From assembly GCA_017542475.1 (NCBI GenBank), contig JAFXXD010000041.1:124001-188000 (forward strand): DNA of 64,000 bases, written 5' to 3'. Below the pieces are notes generated by a model that saw nothing but the letters and a program-made list of their open reading frames with translations, was not told where the DNA came from and did not search any database. Shown here piece by piece: positions 42,655-49,731 of this stretch; the stretch's first letter is position 1, and every line of letters begins with the position of its first letter. This stretch comes from Ruminococcus sp. GTDB lineage: Bacteria; Bacillota; Clostridia; Oscillospirales; Ruminococcaceae. Position numbers and translations under genes: made by a program.

Positions 42655-44256
42655 ATGTACAAGGTTGAAAAGCTCAATGAGCTGGCAAGGATAGTTGCCG
42701 AGAAGAGAGCCGCAAACGCTGCTCTCGAGCCCAGACGTATGACAGCTGAGGAGAAGGACGAGCTTCTCGCTCACTTCCACCCCGACTACAAGCAGGACGA
42801 GTTCACTGTCCTTGCGGCGGGCGTAAATAAGGGCGATAAGGTGCCCACTCAGCTTGCAGAGCTGTTACAGGGCAGGAGCCGTATCAGCGCCGCTGACGTT
42901 GACCTCAGCGCTCCCGACTATGACACCGATGTTCTTATCATCGGCGGCGGCGGAGCAGGTGCTTCCGCTGCTATCGAAGCCGACGAGGCGGGTGTGAAGG
43001 CTATGATAGTAACAAAGCTGCGTATCGGCGACGCGAACACGATGATGGCTGAGGGCGGTATACAGGCTGCCGACAAGCCCAACGATTCGCCCGCTATACA
43101 CTTCCTCGACGCATTTGGCGGCGGACATTTCGCGGCTAAGCCCGAGCTCGTGGCTAAGCTCGTTACAAAGGCTCCCGAGGCTATACAGTGGCTGAACAAG
43201 CTCGGCGTGGAGTTCGACAAGGAAGCCGACGGCACTATGGTCACAACCCACGGCGGCGGTACCTCCCGCAAGCGTATGCACGCGGCGAAGGACTACTCGG
43301 GCGCTGAGATTATGCGTACCCTCCGCGACGAGGTCATCAACCGCGGTATACCCGTTGTTGATTTCACGGCGGCTGTTGAGATAATCCTCGACGAAAACGG
43401 CAGGGCAGCAGGTGCTGTCCTGATGAATATGGAGACTAAGGAGCTCCTCGTGGCTCGTGCAAAGACTGTCATCATCGCTACGGGCGGTGCGGGTCGTCTG
43501 CACTATCAGGGCTTCACGACCTCCAACCACTATGGCGCTACGGCTGACGGTCTTATCCTCGGCTACAGAGTCGGCGCGAGCCTCCTCTACGCCGATACGC
43601 TTCAGTATCACCCGACGGGTACTGGCTACCCCGAGCAGATTTTCGGCGCTCTCGTTACCGAGAAGGTGCGCTCGCTCGGAGCTAAGCTCGTCAACATCGA
43701 CGGCGACGTTTTCATGCACCCGCTTGAGACCCGCGACGTTACTGCGGCTTCCATTATCCGCGAGTGCACAGAGCGCGGCAAGGGCGTCGAGACGAACCTC
43801 GGCAAGGCGCTGTGGCTCGATACTCCGATGATTGAGCTCATTCACGGCGAGGGCACTATCGAGAAGCGTATCCCCGCGATGATGCGTATGTTCGGCAAGT
43901 ACGGCATAGATATCCGCAAGGAGCCTATCCTCGTGTACCCGACCCTGCACTATCAGAACGGCGGTCTGAATATCTCAGACGACTGCGCTACCGATGTCGA
44001 GAACCTCTACGCGGCAGGCGAGGTCGCGGGCGGTATCCACGGCAGAAACCGTCTTATGGGCAACTCGCTCCTCGACGTTATCGTATTCGGCAGAAATGCG
44101 GGTATCAACGCAGCGGCTAAGGCTAAGGGCACTGATACTCCCGCTAAGCTCACGCTCGACCACATTGACCGCTTCAACAAGGAGCTCGAGGCGGCAGGCG
44201 CGGCAAGCGGTGCGGCTTCACCTATGCTGCTCCCGCACTATGCGAGAAAGAAGTAA
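42655..44256 (+). CDS. frdA: Fumarate reductase flavoprotein subunit
   Basis: A 533-residue FAD protein of the succinate dehydrogenase/fumarate reductase family. FAD-binding VLIIGGGGAGASAAIEA, the MMAEGGIQAA segment, TTHGGGTSRKR, ATGGAGRLHYQGFTTSNHYGATADG, LQYHPTGTGYPEQIFG and a C-terminal LYAAGEVAGGIHGRNRLMGNSLLDVIVFGR. The N-terminal ~80 residues before the FAD site are helical and charged, an extension possibly used for docking. AAGGAGGG precedes the ATG. Reduction of fumarate to succinate is the expected direction in a fermenting anaerobe. Confidence 0.92.
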   Translation: MYKVEKLNELARIVAEKRAANAALEPRRMTAEEKDELLAHFHPDYKQDEFTVLAAGVNKGDKVPTQLAELLQGRSRISAADVDLSAPDYDTDVLIIGGGGAGASAAIEADEAGVKAMIVTKLRIGDANTMMAEGGIQAADKPNDSPAIHFLDAFGGGHFAAKPELVAKLVTKAPEAIQWLNKLGVEFDKEADGTMVTTHGGGTSRKRMHAAKDYSGAEIMRTLRDEVINRGIPVVDFTAAVEIILDENGRAAGAVLMNMETKELLVARAKTVIIATGGAGRLHYQGFTTSNHYGATADGLILGYRVGASLLYADTLQYHPTGTGYPEQIFGALVTEKVRSLGAKLVNIDGDVFMHPLETRDVTAASIIRECTERGKGVETNLGKALWLDTPMIELIHGEGTIEKRIPAMMRMFGKYGIDIRKEPILVYPTLHYQNGGLNISDDCATDVENLYAAGEVAGGIHGRNRLMGNSLLDVIVFGRNAGINAAAKAKGTDTPAKLTLDHIDRFNKELEAAGAASGAASPMLLPHYARKK

Positions 44257-44263
44257 TCAGCCT

Positions 44264-44340
44264 GTGGGACGTCGGTGACGCCGTCCCCTACAAAAAGAAT
44301 AATTGCGGCGGGACACCTGTTGGGGTGTCCCGTTGCCGCG
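44264..44340 (+). terminator. Palindrome repeat and stable hairpin after frdA
   Basis: A TGTAGGGG family member (GGGACGTCGG...CCGTCCCCTACA) is followed by a long stem GCGGC-GGGACACC / GGGTGTCCC-GTTGCCGC (44304-44339). There is no T-run, so it may be an mRNA-stabilising or attenuating hairpin between frdA and the exporter. Confidence 0.5.
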
Positions 44341-44369
44341 AATAAATATGAAAGAAAGTGTAAATATCT

Positions 44370-45617
44370 ATGGAATTGTTTGACGGTATACTGACCGTGA
44401 AGAGCGTCGGTTTCCTGATGTTTTCCGTGCTGCTCATCGCTGCGCTCGGATACATCCTCGGACGTATCACGATCAAGGGCATTTCTCTCGGCACTGCCGG
44501 CGTTTTCATCGTCGCTCTCATGTACGGTATGATCTTCCACGACCAGCTCACTACTCAGCTCGTCGTCAGCCAGAAGGACACAGCAGGCACTGTCGTCGCT
44601 GATGTCTCTTTCGTCGATTCGGCACTCAAGATAGTCGATAACCTCGGTCTGATACTCTTCGTTTCTGCGGTCGGATTCATCGCGGGTCCGAATTTCTTCG
44701 CCAATTTCAAGAAGAATTTCAAGTCCTATGTTCTCCTCGCTATAATCATCATTCTCAGCGGCGGACTTACCTGTGCAGGCTGCATTATGATAGGCAGGAA
44801 CTTCACCGACTCCGATCCCGGCGAGTTTGTCGCAATGATGGCGGGACTCCTTGCCGGTGCTCTCACAAGCACTCCCGGATTCTCGGCTGCCAAGGAAGCC
44901 GCAGGCGCGGAGCTTGAACCCGATGTAAGCGTCGGCTACGGTATCGCGTACATCTTCGGCGTTCTCGGTGTTGTCCTCTTCGTTCAGATCATTCCGAAAA
45001 TTGTCGGCGCTGATATGGCTAAAGAGCGCGAGCTCCTCGCCGGCAAGGAGAAAAAGTCAAAGCAGATGAAGTCCGACAAGAAGCTTATACATATGGACGA
45101 TTTCGGTATCATGCCTTTCGCCCTTGCTGCTGTGATCGGTATCATCATCGGCGCTGTCAAGTTTAAGAATTTCTCGCTGTCGACTACAGGCGGCTGCCTC
45201 CTTACAGCTCTCGTATTCGGCCATTTCGGTCGGGTGGGAAGTATCAGCATCATGCCTAAGGATACTACCCTGAAGGTGTTCAGAGAGCTCGGACTCATGT
45301 TCTTCCTCATTGGTGCAGGTGTTTCCGGCGGCGCGAAGTTTGCTGAGAAATTCCAGCCCGTATACTTCCTCTACGGTATGGCAATGACCATCGTTCCTAT
45401 GATAATCGGCTTCCTGTTCGCGAAGTATGTGCTCAAGCTCAATCTGCTCAACAACCTCGGCTCTATCACGGGCGGTATGACCTCCACTCCCGCGCTCGGT
45501 ACGCTTATCACCACTGCGGGCACTGAGGACGTTGCCTCCGCCTACGCCGCGACCTACCCCGTTGCGCTTATCTCGGTAGTGCTCGTCGAGCAGCTCGTTA
45601 TTATGCTCTTTAAGTAA
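44370..45617 (+). CDS. AspT/SucE-family (AAEx) dicarboxylate or amino-acid exporter
   Basis: A 415-residue membrane protein with about ten helices arranged as an internal duplication. Each half carries a signature: GALTSTPGFSAAKEAAGAE and GGMTSTPALGTLITTAGTED. These are typical of the aspartate:alanine exchanger family, which includes YidE/YbjL and the corynebacterial succinate exporter SucE. The usual central TrkA-C regulatory domains are missing or reduced to a short basic loop (EKKSKQMKSDKK), so the protein is shorter than AspT. Position right after fumarate reductase suggests succinate export; that is inference. A terminator follows. Confidence 0.82.
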   Translation: MELFDGILTVKSVGFLMFSVLLIAALGYILGRITIKGISLGTAGVFIVALMYGMIFHDQLTTQLVVSQKDTAGTVVADVSFVDSALKIVDNLGLILFVSAVGFIAGPNFFANFKKNFKSYVLLAIIIILSGGLTCAGCIMIGRNFTDSDPGEFVAMMAGLLAGALTSTPGFSAAKEAAGAELEPDVSVGYGIAYIFGVLGVVLFVQIIPKIVGADMAKERELLAGKEKKSKQMKSDKKLIHMDDFGIMPFALAAVIGIIIGAVKFKNFSLSTTGGCLLTALVFGHFGRVGSISIMPKDTTLKVFRELGLMFFLIGAGVSGGAKFAEKFQPVYFLYGMAMTIVPMIIGFLFAKYVLKLNLLNNLGSITGGMTSTPALGTLITTAGTEDVASAYAATYPVALISVVLVEQLVIMLFK

Positions 45618-45626
45618 TCGAAAAGA

Positions 45627-45652
45627 AAAGCTCTCCGTGTGGAGAGCTTTTT
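45627..45652 (+). terminator. Terminator after the exporter gene
   Basis: AAAGCTCTCC-GTGT-GGAGAGCTTT followed by TTG; perfect 10-bp stem with A-tract and T-tract. Confidence 0.9.
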
Positions 45653-45933
45653 GTGTGTGGATAAAAATGGTGTTGTTTTCTCGTGCGGAGGTAACTCCGC
45701 AGGAATAGTAACTGCGGAACGGCACAAGGGGAGGCTCTCTACAACATAGTTGCATATAGCATCACAATCCAAATCAAAGATTTGGTGTGCTGCTTATCTT
45801 GCAGAGCGCACTTCGTACCAAAGGGCTTTGCCCTTGGAACCCACAAGGGCGCTGCCCTTGACCCGCGGGGCTCCGCCCTCGACCCGCAAGCCTTTGAAAA
45901 GGCTTGAGCGAAACTTTTGGCTTCGCGCTGTAG
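45653..45933. repeat. Repeat-rich intergenic region
   Basis: No gene is supported. It holds CCGCAGG/CTGCGG inverted elements, AAATCAAAGATTTG, and a tract of AAAGGGCTTTGCCCTTGG, AAGGGCGCTGCCCTTG, GGGGCTCCGCCCTC and GCCTTTGAAAAGGC palindromes. The tract ends in GAAACTTTTGGCTTCGCGCTGTAG; the tail resembles 2680-2700 in inverse orientation. Confidence 0.65.
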
Positions 45934-45962
45934 AAAAAAGCGGCGGTAGTTTACCGCCGCGA
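45934..45962 (-). terminator. Terminator for murD operon
   Basis: On the minus strand CGCGGCGGTAAA / TTTACCGCCGC-type hairpin (GCGGCGGT...ACCGCCGC) is followed by six T residues, 8 bp after the murD stop. Confidence 0.85.
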
Positions 45963-45969
45963 ACGATAC

Positions 45970-47307
45970 TTATAATGCCTTGACAAGCTCCTTGAATACG
46001 TCGCCGCGTTCCTCGAAGTTCTTGAATATGCCGTAGCTTGCAGCGGCAGGCGAGAGCACGCAGCTCCTGCCCTCGGGGGTTATCTCCGCGGCGAGCTTTA
46101 CCGCCTCGGGGAGGTGCGATACGTAGTGTATGCGCGTTTCGTCCTCAATTTTCGCTGAGAGGAGCATATCAAACACGCGCTTGCCCGACGCCTCCATACA
46201 TATCACGTTGATGTCGTGCTGAGCAAGGAACGCTACAAGCGGTGTGTAGTCTATGCCTCTGTCCATTCCGCCGATGAGGACAGTTGCCGCCTCGGGTACG
46301 CTCTTTACGGCTTCGATAGCCGTTGCGCAGGCGGTGGAAATGGAATCGTCATACCAGCGTATGCCCTTGTATGTGCCGAAGTATTCGAGCCTGTGCGCGA
46401 GCGGGTCGAACGTACACAGCGCCGACGTGAACTGCTTCTCGTCAACGTAGAAGGTCGTGATGAAGTGCGCGACCGCTATGTTGTAGTGGTTGTGCTCGCC
46501 GAGAAGCCTGATGTTGCCCGTGGGTATCTCGTACTCCTCGCCCGGGCGGGTTATCTTGCCGTCGGAGACGAAGATGTCCGCCTTCGGGTCTGTGTTCGAT
46601 ATCGTGTAGACATATGCGGGACTGCTCTCGGGAGCTATCTCCGAGTTTATCAGCAGGGTGTCGTGCTTCTGCTGGTGGAGATAGATGTTCTTTTTCGCGT
46701 TGTAGTATTTCTCCATCGTGCCGTAGTGGTCGAGGTGCTCCTCGTAGAGATTGAGGAATATCGCCGTGGCAGGGGAGACTGTCATATATTCGAGCTGGTG
46801 GCACGAGAGCTCGCAGACGATAATGCTGTCGTCGGATATCTTCTCGGCGATGTCGAACACGGGTATGCCGATGTTTCCTGCGATGTAGGCGTCCTTGCCC
46901 GATTCCTTCAGTATGTGGTATATCATTGAGGTCACGGTGCTCTTGCCCTTCGTGCCCGTGATGCCGATTATCTGCTCGCGGAAGACCTCGAAGAAGACCT
47001 GTGTCTCCGATGTCACTGTGCATTGGAGGTCGGACGGCGAGGTGTCGAGCACTATACCGGGGCTCTTGAACACGAGGTCGAAGCGGTCGAGGCACTCCTG
47101 ATAGGCGCTGCCGCATATCAGCTCGACGCCGTCGTCTATGCCTGCGGCTTCACGGTCGATGTTATTGAGGTCGGCTATCGCGATACACGAGGGCTTGCAG
47201 TATTTGCCGAGCATTGCATAGGTTGACCTGCCCTCTCTGCCGAAGCCGAGTATGCACACGCTTTTTCCCTCTGTGAGGGCACTTAAATGGTCTGCAAAGT
47301 TATTCAA
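45970..47307 (-). CDS. murD: UDP-N-acetylmuramoyl-alanine:glutamate ligase (MurD or MurD2 type)
   Basis: A 445-residue Mur ligase. P-loop GITGTKGKSTVTSM, CELSCHQLEY, NLYEEHLDHYGTMEKYYNAKKNI, LLGEHNHYNIAVA and DDSISTACATAIEAV are in MurD order. The core LSSFQLE of classical MurD is replaced by LSCHQLEY, and the N-terminal Rossmann part is divergent. The start overlaps the stop of the upstream MurL-like gene by 4 nt. In Xanthomonas the MurD2-MurL pair adds L-glutamate and then epimerises it; the gene pairing here suggests the same specificity. That inference should be weighed against an ordinary D-Glu-adding MurD. Confidence 0.85.
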   Translation of the reverse strand: MNNFADHLSALTEGKSVCILGFGREGRSTYAMLGKYCKPSCIAIADLNNIDREAAGIDDGVELICGSAYQECLDRFDLVFKSPGIVLDTSPSDLQCTVTSETQVFFEVFREQIIGITGTKGKSTVTSMIYHILKESGKDAYIAGNIGIPVFDIAEKISDDSIIVCELSCHQLEYMTVSPATAIFLNLYEEHLDHYGTMEKYYNAKKNIYLHQQKHDTLLINSEIAPESSPAYVYTISNTDPKADIFVSDGKITRPGEEYEIPTGNIRLLGEHNHYNIAVAHFITTFYVDEKQFTSALCTFDPLAHRLEYFGTYKGIRWYDDSISTACATAIEAVKSVPEAATVLIGGMDRGIDYTPLVAFLAQHDINVICMEASGKRVFDMLLSAKIEDETRIHYVSHLPEAVKLAAEITPEGRSCVLSPAAASYGIFKNFEERGDVFKELVKAL

Positions 47308-48686
47308 AGAAGTCGCTCCGTTTCTTTTTTCAGTATTGTTTCAAATTCGGGCGGAAGCAGGTTGGTATCGCTGTATCTGCCGCAGTACGACGCATTAATA
47401 GCGTCAACATTTTCGGGGTGATACAGTCCTGCGTCCTTGTATTTTTTCAGCAGGAGCGGGAGCTCTCTGCCGTCGTTTTCTGCCTTGCGTATCGCGAGAG
47501 TTACCGCGAGGTTGACCTCGTCTATGCTGCCCACGCACTCGAAGGGCTTGTGCTCGGACTGTCCCGCGAGCTCGAAGAAGTAGTCGGTCATAGCCTCGTC
47601 ATTGAGCATATCCCTGCCGAATATCCCCGTGAGCTCCTCGAAGCTGAGGAAGGGCGAGAGTATCAGGCAGACGAACAGGCACTTCGGGCACTCGCCGCAC
47701 CATATGTCGGGCGAGACCTTGCTGCCGAGGTTGCAGCTCCTGAACACGGGCAGGTACTTTTCGTGGCTCACGAACAGCTTCGCTATCTGATACTCCGACA
47801 GCGGGCGCAGGAAGCTGAAATAGTATATCCCTGTTTTCAGGTACTTATCCTCGTAGCTGTGGAAGTCCTGCTCGAACTCGAAGCTCTTGGAGTACTGGTG
47901 GTTGACGTTCTGTCCCGCGACTGTGCTCTCGTTGGCGCTGTCCTCGTTCGAGAGGACGATGTAGCGCAGGCGGTTGAGGTAGGCTGTCACCTCCGCGGAG
48001 AAGGCGACTACCGATGAGAACGGCGTGTGTCCGTTCAGGTAGCCCTTGCTGTTGAGGTCAACGAGCGAGCGGTCGAAGCGGCGCTTCGCCGTGATGAGCG
48101 TGTCCTCGGGAAGTCCCGCAGCGAGGACTGTTTCCGTGATCGAATTGCGCTTGTTTATCGCGTAGCAGCGGCATTTCATTCCCGCCTGCGTGAGAGTTTC
48201 AAGAGTGAGCGCCGAGTCCTTGCCGCCTCCTATCGGTACGAGGCAGCCGCTCAGTGGTGCGCGCTCCGTTTCGGCGGTGCAGGTGAAGCTCCCGCTGCAC
48301 TGTATGTCCATAAATGAATCTATATCCGTGGTTATGCCGTTTACGTAGAAGAATTCGCCGAGTCCGAGGAAGTAGAGCTTCTTCCACCAGTGTATCTGCT
48401 CCTCGTCGAGCGAGCCGCACTCCACGCGCATAACGGGCGAGCAGGTCGCCTTCCAGTAGCTGACCGCTTCCGCCATACCGAGCGAGAAAGCGAGCCTCTC
48501 GAATGCAAGGTCGCCCTTCACCGAGAAGCCCTCGGGACGGGGAAAGCTCCAGCCTGCGTGAAAATCGGCAACTCCGACAATGGAGAAAACGTAGTCCGTC
48601 TCGACTGTTTCCTCCGTCTCCGTTATCGTGTACGACTTGTACTCTAATACGGGTGCTTCCCTGCGGAAGCGTTCAAATTTATCCAT
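47304..48686 (-). CDS. murL: MurL-like UDP-MurNAc-L-Ala-L-Glu epimerase
   Basis: A 460-residue protein with a PP-loop ATP-binding motif LVPIGGGKDSALT (about 150-161), a central SVVAFSAEVTAYLNRLRYIVLSNEDSANESTV segment and a C-terminal WCGECPKCLFVCLILSPF Cys cluster. This pattern matches MurL, which adenylates the terminal L-Glu of UDP-MurNAc-dipeptide and epimerises it to D-Glu, bypassing glutamate racemase. Adjacency to murD (4-nt overlap) strongly supports it. The start has GGAGG upstream inside the mntR end (8-nt overlap). The identity rests on motif recall and context and has not been tested by search. Confidence 0.75.
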   Translation of the reverse strand: MDKFERFRREAPVLEYKSYTITETEETVETDYVFSIVGVADFHAGWSFPRPEGFSVKGDLAFERLAFSLGMAEAVSYWKATCSPVMRVECGSLDEEQIHWWKKLYFLGLGEFFYVNGITTDIDSFMDIQCSGSFTCTAETERAPLSGCLVPIGGGKDSALTLETLTQAGMKCRCYAINKRNSITETVLAAGLPEDTLITAKRRFDRSLVDLNSKGYLNGHTPFSSVVAFSAEVTAYLNRLRYIVLSNEDSANESTVAGQNVNHQYSKSFEFEQDFHSYEDKYLKTGIYYFSFLRPLSEYQIAKLFVSHEKYLPVFRSCNLGSKVSPDIWCGECPKCLFVCLILSPFLSFEELTGIFGRDMLNDEAMTDYFFELAGQSEHKPFECVGSIDEVNLAVTLAIRKAENDGRELPLLLKKYKDAGLYHPENVDAINASYCGRYSDTNLLPPEFETILKKETERLL

Positions 48687-49062
48687 TCCTGCCTCCGATG
48701 AGCTTCAGATAGTGAGCCTTCAGCAGAGTGTAGGTCTCGTCGGAGAGGTCGTGCTCGACCTTGCAGGCGTCCTCGAGAGCCTGATCCTTCTTTACTCCGA
48801 GAAGCATAAACAGCTCCGAGAGGGTGGTGTGGCGGTCGTATATCCTTTCGGCTACGGACCTGCCTGCGTCTGTCAGCGTGATGTGGTTGTCGCCGTCAAC
48901 GTTGACGAGCCCCTCCTCCTTCATCTTTTTGAGGATTATGGAGACCGTGGGACGGGAGTATCCGAGGTATGAGCATATGTCAATAGCGTGCACGTCAGGC
49001 TGAGCTTTTGAAAGTATAAGTATTGTTTCGAGATAGTTTTCAACTGCTTCTGTTATCGCCAT
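48679..49062 (-). CDS. DtxR/MntR-family metal-dependent regulator
   Basis: A 127-residue regulator: N-terminal winged helix (AVENYLETILILS, AIDICSYLGYSRPTVSIILKKMKEEGLV) and the metal-binding/dimerisation domain (HTTLSELFMLLGV, DACKVEHDLSDETYTLL) with the E-x2-H ligands of MntR-type proteins. It lacks the C-terminal SH3-like domain, as MntR does. AAGGAGAG precedes the ATG. It is the first gene of the unit containing murL and murD, an odd pairing that could place this cell-wall step under Mn or Fe control. Confidence 0.87.
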   Translation of the reverse strand: MAITEAVENYLETILILSKAQPDVHAIDICSYLGYSRPTVSIILKKMKEEGLVNVDGDNHITLTDAGRSVAERIYDRHTTLSELFMLLGVKKDQALEDACKVEHDLSDETYTLLKAHYLKLIGGRNG

Positions 49063-49086
49063 AGTTTTCTCTCCTTTACGGTTGGA

Positions 49087-49129
49087 TAGTATATGCTAAT
49101 ATTATAACATATTGCTGCGGAAAAAGCAA
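49087..49129 (-). promoter_or_regulatory. Promoter with overlapping dyad for the mntR-murL-murD unit
   Basis: On the minus strand TTGCTT (49129-49124) and TATAAT (49106-49101) have a 17-bp spacer. A near-palindrome TAGCATATACTA (49098-49087) covers the expected start site and could be the regulator's own operator. Confidence 0.7.
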
Positions 49130-49143
49130 CTGCTTCGGCTGAC

Positions 49144-49557
49144 TCAGTCTATATTGTCCGCGAATACGCTGTATATCGCGGGATAGTTCCTTTTTATCCT
49201 GAGCGGATGAAGCTCCGTGTCAGTGAAGCAGTGCGCGGAGCTCCCCTCAGCGCAGACCTCTCCTGTAGCCTTGTTCCGCACCGTGTACTCCACCCACAGT
49301 CTTACGCCGTTGAACTTAGTCACGCGGAGCTCCACGGAAAAGGTGTCGCCGAATCTCAGCGGGCGAATGTAGCTGCACTCCGCCGACAGCACGGGCATAA
49401 GCAGCCCCTGAGCTTCTATCTCGGGGAAGGGCATTCCCGCCTCGCTGAGGAAGTGTATGCGCGTTTCCTCAAATATCCTTATGTAGTTCGAGTGGTGCAT
49501 TATTCCCATTTTGTCCGTTTCGTAGTAGTATACGCCGCGCTCATAGGGTCTGAGCAT
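49144..49557 (-). CDS. Hotdog-fold acyl-CoA thioesterase (4HBT family)
   Basis: A 137-residue single hotdog-domain protein. YYYETDKMGIMHHSNYIRIFEETR is the active-site segment of 4-hydroxybenzoyl-CoA/YbgC-type thioesterases (Asp nucleophile/base plus HxxY). The rest of the fold follows (LRVTKFNGVRLWVEYTV). I chose the ATG at 49557 because CGGAG lies 9 nt upstream; an ATG at 49590 is in frame but has no site. Substrate unknown; arylacetyl-CoA or a fatty acyl-CoA are both possible. Confidence 0.85.
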   Translation of the reverse strand: MLRPYERGVYYYETDKMGIMHHSNYIRIFEETRIHFLSEAGMPFPEIEAQGLLMPVLSAECSYIRPLRFGDTFSVELRVTKFNGVRLWVEYTVRNKATGEVCAEGSSAHCFTDTELHPLRIKRNYPAIYSVFADNID

Positions 49558-49687
49558 ATTATCATCTCCGTGAGTAGTTTGTGTATTCATTGCAGCATAT
49601 CAGCCAAGTCAGATATACCAATATTATACGGTAAATCAGCGGTTTTGTCAATATCAACGGCTGAATGTGCTCCTGATTCCCTGCTGA

Positions 49688-49726
49688 AAGAGAAGCAGCG
49701 GTACTGCAATAGTGCCGCTGCTTTTG
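49688..49726. terminator. Hairpin between lipoprotein gene and thioesterase
   Basis: AGCAGCGGTACT...AGTGCCGCTGCT stem with a short loop, T residues on both strands; it follows the stop of the downstream-reading lipoprotein gene. Confidence 0.65.
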
Positions 49727-49731
49727 TGTTA

